A stretch of DNA of 64,000 bases from Marinisporobacter sp. (lineage in GTDB: Bacteria; Bacillota; Clostridia; Peptostreptococcales; Thermotaleaceae). A program made the position numbers and the translations under genes. Shown here in pieces: positions 1 through 9,270 of the stretch. The stretch spans positions 25,318 through 89,317 of the forward strand of contig JAOARV010000020.1 of assembly GCA_025210395.1 (NCBI GenBank), read 5' to 3'. How positions within the stretch are numbered: position 1 is the first letter of the stretch; every line of letters begins with the position of its first letter. The notes under the pieces were generated by a model. The model did no database searches. It worked only from the letters and a program-made list of their open reading frames with translations, and was not told where the DNA came from.

Positions 1-376
1 TCTGAGCATATTTTTTTTGCCCTAATGTCTTAGGTTTTATTTGCTTGCCCTTAGCGCTAATACAAATAACGTCTTCTAATAAGCTCTCAATTTCATTTTC
101 TTGCCCTTCTTTGATAAGTTTTATAGAATAATTAATTTTTTGACTGTCTAATGTTTCTCCTGATTGAAGTACACGAATAAGCCTATTTATCAATTTTTCT
201 GTCATTTCAGCTTCTTTAGGCTTTCCCATAATAACAATTTCACCTTTTCTAGATACAATATCTACATGAAATATATTTTCAATAATTTTGACATTACTAT
301 CAAAATCACCAAATAACTCTTTTGTATAATCCATCTCATTCATGCTAATTCTTTTTTCTATTAATTTTTGTTCCAA
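1..376 (-). CDS. phoH: PhoH-family ATPase, N-terminal part (continues beyond window)
   Basis: About 125 N-terminal codons are visible; the rest lies to the left of the window. The start is TTG at 376 with AGGAGG eight bases upstream; other frames hit stops at once. The visible part has the PhoH N-terminal pattern, including the stretch FGDFDSNVKIIENIF near residue 22 and KTLGQKKYAQ at the window edge, which in this family leads into the P-loop ATPase domain. PhoH proteins are cytoplasmic ATPases linked to RNA metabolism. The gene follows yqfD by 13 bases, the usual yqfC-yqfD-phoH order, so it is probably co-transcribed. The ATPase motifs themselves are not visible. Confidence 0.88.
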   Translation of the reverse strand, partial: MEQKLIEKRISMNEMDYTKELFGDFDSNVKIIENIFHVDIVSRKGEIVIMGKPKEAEMTEKLINRLIRVLQSGETLDSQKINYSIKLIKEGQENEIESLLEDVICISAKGKQIKPKTLGQKKYAQ

Positions 377-389
377 TCAATGATCCTCC

Positions 390-1583
390 TTATTTAATAA
401 TGGTTTGAATTTTTTGCTCTATTCCAATTTGCTCTAATGCTTCAATAGTAAGTTTTGCCTTAATATTATCCTTTTCTTCAATAAATTTTATATCTTGGTT
501 TAAAATTTTTATATTTTCAGGCATCTTTTTCACAAGATTTACCGTCATTTTTTCCCTTAATGCTTTTTTTGCAGTATTTTTATCTAGTGTTTCCTTTTGA
601 TCAATAGCTTCATAATATTCTTCTATAATCATTTCGACAGGGATCTTAATTTTCCTCCAATTGGAAAGACTTTTATTCTTTTTCTCAATTATAACATTAT
701 TATAAGGTATTTCACCCAAACTCAATATAATTTGATTATTGCCAATTTTTATGATTCTTCTCACGAATTTATTTCCTGTTTTAATTTTTCTGATTTTCTT
801 CAGAGAAATGCCATCATTTTCTTCGTAATAGGTTCTTGCAAAAACTTCTCCAAACGCATGTACATACCTACTATCTAGCCCTTCCCTTGTAAGAGCTCCC
901 GTTATAAGGGTTTCTCCTTTTTCTACAATATCCCCCTTCATAACTATTGCATCACCATTTTTTGCAATTAATTTTTCAACAACACCTTTTTTCTTAGCTA
1001 CAATATCACAAGGCATATTTTTAGGTATTTTTTGTGGAAGATCTACATTTTCTACAATTTCTACAATTGCTTTTGTTCCTTGGATTTGTATTCCTACCCA
1101 TGCTAAGTTTTTCATTTGAATCATCATATTATTTTCAATATCATCTATATCTAATTTGTATTTAAACACCCCTTCATATAGACCTACATTGGTTAAATAT
1201 TTTTCAATGTCTTCTTTTAATATCTTGTCATTTCCTGTAATTTCAATATTCCATACAAACGATGTAGTACATAAAATAATGCATATAGAAGCAACAAATC
1301 CAATGGTAAACATTTTTCTTGCACGAATTTTGTGCATAAAAAAAGGATATCCTATTTTTTCTCTGATTCTTACTTTACATCCTGCTCTTTTTACAATATG
1401 TCTTAACTCCTTATATCCTTTAAGACCAACCTTCGCTTCAAGTGTTGTATAATCTATTCGAACAATATCCCAAAGATATATTCCTCTTGAAATAGCATAG
1501 TTTATAAACTTTTCCAAGCTAAGACCTTCTATTTTTATGACAACATATCCTCTGAAAAAATTCCATAGCTTTACAACCAGCAA
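390..1583 (-). CDS. yqfD: Sporulation protein YqfD
   Basis: A 397-residue protein of the YqfD family, required in Bacillus and Clostridia for efficient sporulation and expressed in the mother cell. A single membrane segment lies near residues 93-112 (TIGFVASICIILCTTSFVW); most of the protein follows it and is probably extracytoplasmic. The start is TTG at 1583, preceded by a GGGGGGAGAGG ribosome site; no better ATG exists nearby. It lies 13 bases after yqfC and 13 before phoH, so the three form one operon. The promoter before yqfC fits sigma-E, as expected for this gene pair. Family assignment is firm; the molecular activity is unknown. Confidence 0.93.
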   Translation of the reverse strand: MLVVKLWNFFRGYVVIKIEGLSLEKFINYAISRGIYLWDIVRIDYTTLEAKVGLKGYKELRHIVKRAGCKVRIREKIGYPFFMHKIRARKMFTIGFVASICIILCTTSFVWNIEITGNDKILKEDIEKYLTNVGLYEGVFKYKLDIDDIENNMMIQMKNLAWVGIQIQGTKAIVEIVENVDLPQKIPKNMPCDIVAKKKGVVEKLIAKNGDAIVMKGDIVEKGETLITGALTREGLDSRYVHAFGEVFARTYYEENDGISLKKIRKIKTGNKFVRRIIKIGNNQIILSLGEIPYNNVIIEKKNKSLSNWRKIKIPVEMIIEEYYEAIDQKETLDKNTAKKALREKMTVNLVKKMPENIKILNQDIKFIEEKDNIKAKLTIEALEQIGIEQKIQTIIK

Positions 1584-1596
1584 AACCTCTCCCCCC

Positions 1597-1875
1597 TTAT
1601 TCTATAAACTCAATATTTTTAACTTGACCTACTACAATAATCTCTTCTGTAACAATAGTCTTTATTGAAAGATCTTTCCCTGTTATTCTAATGACACCGC
1701 TCTTAGTATTTACTCTTATTCTCGTCTCAGAATATTCAATAATCCCTTTATGATTTTCTATATATAGTTGTAAATCTCCAAGTAAAGTAATTCTAGGAAG
1801 ATCTAGCATAATATCCTTAGGAAGTTCTAACAATTCTGATACACTCTCTCTTATTTCTTTTGTTTTGCTTTTCAT
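1597..1875 (-). CDS. yqfC: Sporulation protein YqfC
   Basis: A 92-residue YabP/YqfC-family protein. It shows the family pattern: a leading segment with LELPKDIMLDLPRITLLGD, then a beta-rich region with IRVNTKSGVIRITGKDL. YqfC is a small mother-cell sporulation protein made with YqfD; it may bind or recruit that membrane protein (inference from pairing). ATG start at 1875 behind a GGGGGGAG site. The upstream 85 bases hold a sigma-E-like promoter, described separately. Confidence 0.93.
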   Translation of the reverse strand: MKSKTKEIRESVSELLELPKDIMLDLPRITLLGDLQLYIENHKGIIEYSETRIRVNTKSGVIRITGKDLSIKTIVTEEIIVVGQVKNIEFIE

Positions 1876-1899
1876 AAGAGACTCCCCCCTTTATAATTA

Positions 1900-1926
1900 A
1901 TTTTATGCACTCAAATCATACTGTAT
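1900..1926 (-). promoter_or_regulatory. Sigma-E-like promoter of yqfC-yqfD
   Basis: On the minus strand ATA (1926-1924), a 16-base spacer and CATAAAAT (1907-1900). The sigma-E consensus as known from Bacillus is ATA-N16-18-CATACAnT, so there is one mismatch. yqfCD is a known sigma-E target in B. subtilis, which supports the call. Confidence 0.6.
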
Positions 1927-1957
1927 TACTTTATTTTCAAGCTCTTATCAAAAAGAA

Positions 1958-1988
1958 AAAAGCTACGAAATTTATTTTCATAGCTCTT
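1958..1988 (-). terminator. Rho-independent terminator after the 163-residue gene
   Basis: AGCTATGAAA pairs with TTTCGTAGCT (one G-T/mismatch position) around a 5-base loop, followed on the minus strand by a run of T. It overlaps the stop codon of the upstream gene and separates it from the yqfC promoter. Confidence 0.7.
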
Positions 1989-2469
1989 TTCTTCTTAAGG
2001 ATTTAGGTTTTTTTAATATTTCTGACATAACGATGCCATTTATAATACTTTTTTGATTGAATACAAGACCTTCCTTTCCTATTTCATTTTTATTAATAAC
2101 ATCTCTTATTTCTTCTGTTTTTAGCATTTCTTTTCTTTTCTCATGCATCTGCGATGGCGATTTCTCTTCTCTTTCTTTTTCGTCTGCCTGCATTTTATTA
2201 TTTTTTATTCTCACTTCATGATCCTTACTTTTTTCAATATGAACATCATGCAACTTACTTTCTTCTACAACAAATGATATCTCTTCTTTTATAGATTTAC
2301 CCATCTCCTTAAATTTTTCTATATAGGATAGTTCCTTAGGATCATGCTTTTTATTTTTGTTTTCATCTTTTTTATCTTCTTTTTTATTACCTTTCTTTCT
2401 ATCTTTAAATATTAATCCTAAAATTGATAGAATAACCCATAGCACAGGAATAATATCATCAAAACCCAT
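1978..2469 (-). CDS. Hypothetical membrane-anchored, highly charged protein
   Basis: 163 residues, not recognised. Residues 4-21 form one hydrophobic segment (DIIPVLWVILSILGLIF); the rest is extremely rich in Lys and Glu, with runs such as KKGNKKEDKKDENKNKK, and is probably unstructured or helical. It follows floA by 33 bases and could be co-transcribed with nfeD-floA. Its position corresponds to the small gene often found between floA and yqfC, but I see no sequence likeness to a named family. A role with FloA membrane domains is only a guess from position. Confidence 0.6.
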   Translation of the reverse strand: MGFDDIIPVLWVILSILGLIFKDRKKGNKKEDKKDENKNKKHDPKELSYIEKFKEMGKSIKEEISFVVEESKLHDVHIEKSKDHEVRIKNNKMQADEKEREEKSPSQMHEKRKEMLKTEEIRDVINKNEIGKEGLVFNQKSIINGIVMSEILKKPKSLRRKEL

Positions 2470-2502
2470 CCAATCACATCCTTTAATAAAAAACTACTAC
2501 CT

Positions 2503-3498
2503 CTATTTCTTTTCCTGAGAATTCATATCTTCTTCCTTTCCCAATGTGGATATATTTTTTCTCATGCTCGTATCTGCCATAATATTTTGCATATTATAAT
2601 AATCCATCACGCCAAGTTTTCCATTTCTTAAAGCCTGTGCCATAGCTTTTGGTACTTCTGCTTCTGCTTCTACAACTTTTGCACGCATTTCTTGAACGGC
2701 TGCAACCATTTCTTGCTCTTTAGCAACAGCCATAGCTCGTCTTTCTTCTGCTTTTGCTTGAGCAATTCTTTTATCTGCTTCTGCTTGTTCTGTCTGAAGT
2801 TGTGCTCCAATATTTCTTCCTACATCTACATCTGCAATATCAATAGATAAGATCTCAAAAGCAGTACCTGCATCTAATCCTTTCGCTAAAACAGTTCTTG
2901 AAATCAAATCAGGATTTTCTAACACGCCTTTATGGGTATCAGAGCTACCTACAGTTGTTACGATTCCTTCTCCAACTCTAGCAATAATCGTTTCTTCTCC
3001 AGCACCACCCACAAGTCTTTCAATATTTACTCTTACAGTAACTCTTGCTTTTACCATCACTTCTATTCCATCCTTAGAAACAGCTGCAACCTTTGGTGTT
3101 TCTATAACTTTTGGATTAACACTTACCTGTACAGCACTTAAAACTTCTCTACCTGCTAAATCAATAGCTGCTGCTCTTTCAAATTCTAAAGAGATATCAG
3201 CCCTTTGAGCTGCAATAAGGGCATCTACTACACTATTTACATTTCCTCCTGCAAGATAGTGAGCTTCTAATTTATCAATATCTAAGTCTAGTCCTGCTTT
3301 TGTGGCTTTAATAAGAGGATTTACAATTCTTGATGGAGATACCCTTCTAAAACGCATACCAATCAAAGTAAAAATCCCTATTTTAACTCCTGAAAAATAT
3401 GCTGTAATCCATAACCCTACAGGGATAAAACTCAAAAGAATCCCTACTAATAAAAGACCTACAATAGCTATAATCCCAATACCAATCACTGGTGACAT
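2503..3498 (-). CDS. floA: Flotillin-like protein FloA
   Basis: 331 residues, the normal FloA (YqfA) length. Two N-terminal hydrophobic segments (about 5-25 and 28-48) are followed by the SPFH-type domain and an Ala/Glu-rich coiled-coil region with [20 protein letters not shown]. FloA scaffolds ordered membrane microdomains and affects secretion, signalling and sporulation in Bacillus. ATG start at 3498, 13 bases after the nfeD-family gene, the classic nfeD-floA pair; the two probably act together at the membrane. The C-terminal tail after residue 315 is charged and variable. Confidence 0.95.
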   Translation of the reverse strand: MSPVIGIGIIAIVGLLLVGILLSFIPVGLWITAYFSGVKIGIFTLIGMRFRRVSPSRIVNPLIKATKAGLDLDIDKLEAHYLAGGNVNSVVDALIAAQRADISLEFERAAAIDLAGREVLSAVQVSVNPKVIETPKVAAVSKDGIEVMVKARVTVRVNIERLVGGAGEETIIARVGEGIVTTVGSSDTHKGVLENPDLISRTVLAKGLDAGTAFEILSIDIADVDVGRNIGAQLQTEQAEADKRIAQAKAEERRAMAVAKEQEMVAAVQEMRAKVVEAEAEVPKAMAQALRNGKLGVMDYYNMQNIMADTSMRKNISTLGKEEDMNSQEKK

Positions 3499-3511
3499 TT
3501 TTCACTACCTC

Positions 3512-4825
3512 CTAATTTATTTTTTTTACTACAATTTTCCTACCTTCTACTTTAATAATTCTCACCTTCATACCTACCTCTATAAACTCTCCTTCTGTAA
3601 CTACATCTATCCTTTGATCATCTACTCTCACTGCTCCAGAAGGACGGAGAGGCGTTATGGTGATTCCTTCTAATCCTAACATTTCTTTTTGGGTAACATT
3701 AGATACAAACCCTTTTTCCTTTTTCAGAGATGTTCCAAGAATAATTTTGTCAAAATATTGATTCCTTGGTCCATATTTCAATAATAACATAGCAGCAATA
3801 AGGGTTAGTATTAAAGCAATCCCTAAAGATGTAATTCCAAGAATAATAGAATCTGAAGATAATATGATACTAATAACAATACATACTATTCCTCCAATAC
3901 CAGGGGCACCAAATCCTGGGGCAAAGACTTCAATTAAGAGAAGAATCACACCAGCAAGGAAAATAGAAATCACTACAAAGCTTGCATTTCCAGCTAACAT
4001 ACTCCCCCCAAAGAAAGCCGTAAAAGCAATAATACTTAAAGTGCCACCTATTCCAAAGCCAGGCGTAAAAAATTCTACAAGAAATCCTATAAACCCTATG
4101 CTTAAAAGAATGGGAAGAAAAATAGAGCTAGAAACCATTTGAGCAATAGTCATTTTAAAATCTGCTTCTATATTTATGATTTCTGCATATTGAATATCGA
4201 ATTCTTTTAAAATTTCCTCATAGCTATTCCCTACAAAATCTAAAAATCCTAATTTTTCTGCTTCTTTCGTTGTTAAATTAAGAAGTTCTCCCCTTTTTAC
4301 AATATATTTATCTGGATTTTGAGGATCTTTTATCTCAATACGCCTATCCGCCATTGCTTCAACTAATCTTGTATTTCTTCCTCTTTGCTCTGCAGTAGTT
4401 CTTAATTCTCCCTTCCAATAGGAAATATTCTTTTCTGTATATGGAATCGTTTCAGCGGAACCTATAGTGCTACCACTACTCATAACAATATTTTCTGACG
4501 ATATAGTAATAAGCGTTCCTGCTGATTCAGCTTTTTTATTCACAAAAGAAATAGTCCTTAGCGGTGTAGTCATAATGGCATCCCTTATTTTTATAGCTTC
4601 TTTGATCATTCCTCCTAACGTATCGATTTCAAAGATAATCCCTACAGACTTAGGATCATTTTCTGCATTTTTTATTGATTTTTTTACGAACTGTGTTACA
4701 GCGGGATTTATTTCTCCTTTGATAGGAATAACATATACTTTCTTTTCATTTTCAGCATAACTATATATGCTAAAAAGCATGCAAAAAATCATAAAGAATA
4801 TAATTCTTATATGGTTTTTTCTCAA
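3512..4825 (-). CDS. NfeD-family membrane protein with ClpP-like serine protease domain
   Basis: 437 residues: a signal peptide (about 1-25), a ClpP/crotonase-fold protease domain (about 30-225) with DTLGGMIKEAIKIRDAI and the nucleophile region AESAGTLI, then about four membrane segments (about 235-350) and a C-terminal OB-fold NfeD domain (about 380-435). This is the long NfeD form (YqeZ type). The protease acts outside the membrane on membrane-protein partners; the OB domain is cytoplasmic. It is directly upstream of floA, as in most Firmicutes. Confidence 0.9.
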   Translation of the reverse strand: MRKNHIRIIFFMIFCMLFSIYSYAENEKKVYVIPIKGEINPAVTQFVKKSIKNAENDPKSVGIIFEIDTLGGMIKEAIKIRDAIMTTPLRTISFVNKKAESAGTLITISSENIVMSSGSTIGSAETIPYTEKNISYWKGELRTTAEQRGRNTRLVEAMADRRIEIKDPQNPDKYIVKRGELLNLTTKEAEKLGFLDFVGNSYEEILKEFDIQYAEIINIEADFKMTIAQMVSSSIFLPILLSIGFIGFLVEFFTPGFGIGGTLSIIAFTAFFGGSMLAGNASFVVISIFLAGVILLLIEVFAPGFGAPGIGGIVCIVISIILSSDSIILGITSLGIALILTLIAAMLLLKYGPRNQYFDKIILGTSLKKEKGFVSNVTQKEMLGLEGITITPLRPSGAVRVDDQRIDVVTEGEFIEVGMKVRIIKVEGRKIVVKKIN

Positions 4826-4916
4826 TCCCTCACCTCCCTTTATAATAGTCTGTTATTGCATATCTATAGTATATTACACTTTTTCCCTTTTTAAAAACAT
4901 TTTGTGGAAAAAAAAT

Positions 4917-4943
4917 AAAAACCTAAGCTATGCTTAGGTTTTT
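4917..4943 (-). terminator. Terminator after yqeY
   Basis: Stem AAAAACCTAAGC / GCTTAGGTTTTT around a 3-base loop, directly after the yqeY stop. A T run on either strand means it could work both ways. Confidence 0.8.
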
Positions 4944-4944
4944 A

Positions 4945-5385
4945 TTATAAAATTTGTTTAACAACTTTATTTACGGTTTTACCATCAGTTCTACCCTTTA
5001 CTTTAGGCATTACTGCTGCCATAATTCTACCCATATCTTTCATACTATTTGCACCAATCTCTTCGATTACTTTGCTAACAATCTCTGAAACTTGGTCTTC
5101 TGTTAATTGTTCTGGCAAATAGTCCATTAAAACTTCTATTTCAGCTTTTGCTTCATCTACTAGGTCGTCTCTTCCTCCCTTAGCAAACTCTTCAATAGCA
5201 TCCTTTTTTTGTTTTACTTGTTTGGATATGATCTCTAAAATACTTTCATCATCAAGCTCTACTCTATTATCAACTTCGTATTGTTTTATGGCAGATCTCA
5301 CCATTGTTATAACAGATTTTTTTACTTTATTCTTTTCTTTCATAGCTGCCTTTAAGTCAGCCATTAATCTCTCTTTAAGAGCCAT
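4945..5385 (-). CDS. yqeY: GatB/YqeY domain protein
   Basis: 146 residues, the standard YqeY length. The first half has the helical MADLKAAMKEKNKVKKSVI segment; the second half is the GatB tail-like domain with DYLPEQLTEDQVSEIV and MGRIMAAVMPKVKGRTDG. The domain is shared with the GatB subunit of the tRNA amidotransferase, where it contacts tRNA; the role of the free protein is not established. ATG at 5385 after AGAGGT. It lies 30 bases after rpsU, the conserved rpsU-yqeY pair. Confidence 0.93.
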   Translation of the reverse strand: MALKERLMADLKAAMKEKNKVKKSVITMVRSAIKQYEVDNRVELDDESILEIISKQVKQKKDAIEEFAKGGRDDLVDEAKAEIEVLMDYLPEQLTEDQVSEIVSKVIEEIGANSMKDMGRIMAAVMPKVKGRTDGKTVNKVVKQIL

Positions 5386-5415
5386 GTGTCATACCTCTTT
5401 TTTTTAAGATTTTAT

Positions 5416-5604
5416 TTAGAATCTTTTTTTAGCTTTATTTCTTCTAGCAGCTTCTGCTTTCTTTTTACGTTTTACACTAGGCTTTTCGTAATGCTCTCTC
5501 TTTCTAACTTCTGATAAAACACCACTTTTTGCACATGAGCGCTTGAATCTGCGAAGAGCACTTTCAAGAGTTTCGCTTTCTCCGATTCTTATTTCTGTTG
5601 ACAT
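5416..5604 (-). CDS. rpsU: 30S ribosomal protein S21
   Basis: 62 residues, [20 protein letters not shown] at the start and a Lys/Arg-rich tail, the S21 pattern. S21 binds near the anti-Shine-Dalgarno end of 16S rRNA during initiation. The start is ATG at 5604, with GGAGGGAGGG just upstream; an in-frame extension to 5631 would place the ribosome site inside the gene and is rejected. Forms a pair with yqeY. Confidence 0.97.
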   Translation of the reverse strand: MSTEIRIGESETLESALRRFKRSCAKSGVLSEVRKREHYEKPSVKRKKKAEAARRNKAKKRF

Positions 5605-5730
5605 AATAGTTCTCCCTCCCTCCGCTAGCAAACTTGTGCCGTGCTCGTGGAACTCTAAAACAAAAATACTTAGACTTCCGAAATAGCACTATGTTATTAT
5701 ACATTAAATTAACAATTTATGCAACTTTTT

Positions 5731-6072
5731 TTAACCTGGAGGCCACTGAAGTTGTCTTCCTCCTAAGAGATGAAAATGTATATGCCCTACAGTTTGACCT
5801 CCAAGTGCTCCACAATTACTTACAATTCTATACCCTTCTTTTAAATCTAATGCTTTTGCAATGTCTTTTATACAAAGGAGAATATGTCCTAAAAGATTCT
5901 TATGTTCTTTAGAAATCTCATCTAAAGAAGCTATATGCTCTTTTGGAATAACAACCACATGAGTTGGTGCCTGAGGCTCTATATCATGAAAAGCCATCAT
6001 ACAATCATCTTCATATACCACTTTTGATGGAATTTCTTTAGATGCTATTTTACAAAAAATACAATCAGCCAT
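5731..6072 (-). CDS. HIT-family nucleotide hydrolase (histidine triad)
   Basis: 113 residues. It starts with the metal-binding ADCIFCKIASKEIPSKVVY and ends with the histidine triad VGHIHFHLLGGRQLQWPPG. This is the HinT type: purine nucleoside phosphoramidase, cytoplasmic, often a dimer. The ATG at 6072 has AGGAGG eight bases upstream; a GTG three codons earlier overlaps that site and is rejected. Lies between mtaB and rpsU, a common clostridial order. Confidence 0.93.
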   Translation of the reverse strand: MADCIFCKIASKEIPSKVVYEDDCMMAFHDIEPQAPTHVVVIPKEHIASLDEISKEHKNLLGHILLCIKDIAKALDLKEGYRIVSNCGALGGQTVGHIHFHLLGGRQLQWPPG

Positions 6073-6135
6073 TCCTGTCACCTCCTTTACACGCCTTTCA
6101 CCATAACTTATTCAACACAAGAAAAAAAAATCCTT

Positions 6136-7443
6136 CTATTGATTAGCTATTTTTCCAATCATAGCTTCACCTGATAATTGATCCAGTATTACTTTTACTA
6201 TTTTTCCTTCTATATTTTCTTTAGCTGGACAAAATACTCTGATATAATTATCCGTTAACCCTTCATAATGTCCTTCCATTTCATTACTTTCCTTTTCGAA
6301 TAAAACCGTCCTTTGTGTATCTAGAAATTTTTTATGATACTCTATTAAACTTTCTTTTGTCAGGTTTATTAACCTTTCACTTCGCATATTTTTAACTTGA
6401 GGAGATACTTGATTTTCAAATTTCGCTGCTGGCGTTCCTTTTCTTTTGGAATATTTAAATACATGGACCTGACCAAATCCGATTTCTTCCACAAATTTCA
6501 TAGTTTTTTCAAATTCTTCCTCTGTTTCTCCAGGAAATCCTACCATAATATCTGTTGTAATAGATACATCCGGTATATATTTTCTTATTCTTTCTACAAT
6601 AAGTTTATATTCCCTTGTTGTATATTTTCTATTCATCCTGTTAAGGGTTTCATCACATCCACTTTGAAGAGATAAATGAAAATGCGAACAAACTTTTTTA
6701 AGACCTGCAAGGGTTCTTACAAAATCCTCCGTCATAATGGTTGGTTCAATAGAGCTTAACCGAATTCTTTCAATCCCATTGACCTGATGGACTTTAAGAA
6801 TTACATCTAATAAAGAAGTATTCTCTAAATCTTTTCCATAGGAAGCTACATGAATTCCTGTAAGGACAATCTCCTTAAATCCATTTTTCGCAAGTCTCTG
6901 CACTTCTTTTACAATATCTTCTTCCCTTCTACTTCTAATAGGTCCTCTCGCATATGGAATAATACAATAGGTACAATATTGATTACAGCCCTCTTGAATT
7001 TTAAGATATGCCCTAGTTTTGCCTTTTATTTCCCCTATGGTCATTTCTTCAAATTCTTCTATTTCCATAATATTACCTACTGCATTGATTTTTTCATCTT
7101 CTTCTTGTATACCTTCTACATACTCAACAATTTTTTTTCGATCATTTGTTCCTAAAACAATATTCACCCCTTCAATAGATGATACTTCTTCAGGTGATGT
7201 TTGAGAGTAACATCCTACAACTGCAATAACTGCTTTAGGATTTTTTCTTTTGGCTCTACGAATGAATTGTCTTGACTTTCGATCTCCTAGATTTGTAACA
7301 GTGCAGGTATTAATTACATATACATCTGCAAGCTCTGTACTATCTACAATTTCATATCCTTTTTTTTCAAACATCTCGCCCATAGCTTCTGTTTCATATT
7401 GATTTACTTTACAGCCAAGGGTATAAAATGCTACTTTTTTCAT
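6136..7443 (-). CDS. mtaB: tRNA t6A37 methylthiotransferase MtaB
   Basis: 435 residues. The N-terminal UPF0004 domain (1-120) has Cys at CKVNQYE and NTCTVTN, binding the auxiliary [4Fe-4S] cluster; the radical SAM core follows with CNQYCTYCIIPYARG (about residue 155); a TRAM domain ends the protein. MtaB adds a methylthio group to t6A at position 37 of tRNAs reading ANN codons. Starts one base before the rsmE stop, so the two are translationally linked. Confidence 0.95.
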   Translation of the reverse strand: MKKVAFYTLGCKVNQYETEAMGEMFEKKGYEIVDSTELADVYVINTCTVTNLGDRKSRQFIRRAKRKNPKAVIAVVGCYSQTSPEEVSSIEGVNIVLGTNDRKKIVEYVEGIQEEDEKINAVGNIMEIEEFEEMTIGEIKGKTRAYLKIQEGCNQYCTYCIIPYARGPIRSRREEDIVKEVQRLAKNGFKEIVLTGIHVASYGKDLENTSLLDVILKVHQVNGIERIRLSSIEPTIMTEDFVRTLAGLKKVCSHFHLSLQSGCDETLNRMNRKYTTREYKLIVERIRKYIPDVSITTDIMVGFPGETEEEFEKTMKFVEEIGFGQVHVFKYSKRKGTPAAKFENQVSPQVKNMRSERLINLTKESLIEYHKKFLDTQRTVLFEKESNEMEGHYEGLTDNYIRVFCPAKENIEGKIVKVILDQLSGEAMIGKIANQ

Positions 7444-8202
7444 CTATATGCCTCCTAAATCGCCTATCTCATACATGAATATGCTTAAAGCTACAAATCC
7501 AGCCGTTTCTGTTCTTAGTATTCTCGAACCTAAAGTAATAGGTGTTACTCCAGCATTTTGAGCTTTTACAACTTCTTCTTGCTCAAATCCACCTTCTGGT
7601 CCAATAATAATAGCTACTTTCTTATATTCTTTATTGTCATTTAAAATATTTTTAAGCCCTACTTCTCGTTCTTGTTCATAAGGTATAATCTTCAAATCAT
7701 AGTCTGATACATCCTCAATCATTTTTTCAAAAGAAATAGGTTCTGTAACTTTAGGAATAACACCTCTTTTGCATTGCTTCGCTGCTGAATCTGCGACCTT
7801 TTGCCATCTTTGAATTTTTTTCATTTCAGCTTTTTTATCTTTTATTTGCACAATTGTTCTTTCTGTTATAAGAGGAACAATTTTACATATTCCTAATTCG
7901 GTACATTTTTGTATGATCATATCCATTTTACTAGATTTAGGAATTCCTTGAAAAAGGGTTACCTGTATTTTAGGTTCCGTACTTGAACTTCTTTCTTCAA
8001 GGATTTCTAATATTATTTGTGTTTTTGATATAGATATAATTTTTCCTATGTATTCATGATTATTTCCATTACAAATCTCTAGACAATCCTCTTCAACAAG
8101 CCTTAAAACCTTTCCTATATGTTTTACATCTTCAGGATCATCTATAATAATCTTTTTATTGTCTTCTGAGATATTTTTCTCATCCACAAAAAATCTATGC
8201 AT
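7444..8202 (-). CDS. rsmE: 16S rRNA m3U1498 methyltransferase RsmE
   Basis: 252 residues with the start MHRFFVDEKN typical of the family. A PUA-like N-terminal domain is followed by a SPOUT methyltransferase domain with IIGPEGGFEQEEV and LGSRILRTETAG, which form the knotted SAM site. It methylates U1498 of 16S rRNA. The ATG at 8202 with GGGAGATCAAAGG upstream is chosen over an in-frame upstream codon at 8232. Its start overlaps the end of prmA by 8 bases. Confidence 0.94.
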   Translation of the reverse strand: MHRFFVDEKNISEDNKKIIIDDPEDVKHIGKVLRLVEEDCLEICNGNNHEYIGKIISISKTQIILEILEERSSSTEPKIQVTLFQGIPKSSKMDMIIQKCTELGICKIVPLITERTIVQIKDKKAEMKKIQRWQKVADSAAKQCKRGVIPKVTEPISFEKMIEDVSDYDLKIIPYEQEREVGLKNILNDNKEYKKVAIIIGPEGGFEQEEVVKAQNAGVTPITLGSRILRTETAGFVALSIFMYEIGDLGGI

Positions 8203-9151
8203 TCCTTTGATCTCCCTTTGATTTCGAGACAATAGCTGCCCATTCCCCTTGTCTTCTTACCTCTACAATTTCCATCCCATTCTTTTCTAAAGCATTAACC
8301 ACTTCATCTACTTTTTCAAGAATAATACCTGATGCAATAAAAACACTCTTTTCTTTCATAAAGTCTTTTATAAAATCAGATAAATAGATGATTACATCTG
8401 CAATAATATTTGCCACAACAATATCACATTGTCCATTGATTACATCCATTAGATTACCATGCTTAATGGTAACAGTATCTTCTACACGGTTATCTAATAC
8501 ATTTTGCTTAGATGCTTTTACAGCTACTTCATCTAAATCCACACCAATGACTTCTTTTGCTCCAAGCTTTGCTGCTACAATAGATAAGATTCCACTACCA
8601 CAGCCAATATCAAATACCGTTGATGTATCCTTTACATATTTCTCTAAATTCTGTATACACATCATGGTCGTTTCATGAGTTCCTGTACCAAATGCCATAC
8701 CTGGGTCAAGTTCTACAACAATATCATCAGGTGATGGTGTATATTCTTCCCAAGATGGTTTGATTACTACCTGCTCTCCTATTTTTTTAGGCTTGTAATA
8801 TTTTTTCCATGCATTGGCCCAATCCTCTTCATATACCTCTGAGGTTGTCACCTCTCCTAATCCCTTGTCCAAATTATATTGTGGTATTTTTTCTATACTT
8901 TGTTTAATTAACTCTATTTTATCTAATAAATCTTCACTCTCAGGAAGGTATCCTTTTACAATAGCTCCTTCAAAATCACTTTCTAAGATTGATTCATCCA
9001 TATAATCCCAGTCTCCACTTTCCTTTTGTTGAAAGATAGGATCATTAGGATCTTCTATGGCTACACCACCTACTCCTACATCATATAAAATATTGGCTAC
9101 TGCTTCTAGTGCTTCTGTAGTCGTTTTAATTTTTACTTCTATCCATTTCAT
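8195..9151 (-). CDS. prmA: Ribosomal protein L11 methyltransferase
   Basis: 318 residues. The N-terminal substrate domain starts MKWIEVKIKTTTEA; the Rossmann methyltransferase domain has DPGMAFGTGTHETT and VFDIGCGSGILSIVAAKLGA as the SAM motif. PrmA trimethylates L11. ATG at 9151 has GGAGG eight bases upstream; an in-frame codon at 9175 is without a site. Downstream of dnaJ and followed by overlapping rsmE, as in most Firmicutes. Confidence 0.95.
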   Translation of the reverse strand: MKWIEVKIKTTTEALEAVANILYDVGVGGVAIEDPNDPIFQQKESGDWDYMDESILESDFEGAIVKGYLPESEDLLDKIELIKQSIEKIPQYNLDKGLGEVTTSEVYEEDWANAWKKYYKPKKIGEQVVIKPSWEEYTPSPDDIVVELDPGMAFGTGTHETTMMCIQNLEKYVKDTSTVFDIGCGSGILSIVAAKLGAKEVIGVDLDEVAVKASKQNVLDNRVEDTVTIKHGNLMDVINGQCDIVVANIIADVIIYLSDFIKDFMKEKSVFIASGIILEKVDEVVNALEKNGMEIVEVRRQGEWAAIVSKSKGDQRNA

Positions 9152-9241
9152 ATCCAAAACCTCCGTGCTTTTCACTTTATCTGTTATTATACCCTACTAT
9201 ATTTATATTTACCAGAAATTTTAACATACTAAAATACAATG

Positions 9242-9267
9242 AAACACCCAGCTAGAACTGGGTGTTT
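9242..9267 (-). terminator. Terminator after dnaJ
   Basis: Stem AAACACCCAG / CTGGGTGTTT with a 6-base loop, right after the dnaJ stop on the minus strand. It closes the hrcA-grpE-dnaK-dnaJ unit before prmA. Confidence 0.8.
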
Positions 9268-9270
9268 TTA

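Noticed and set aside
597..878. Plus-strand open frames opposite yqfD, nfeD, dnaJ and similar genes
   Set aside because: They lie opposite strongly supported genes, lack ribosome sites and show composition typical of antisense frames.
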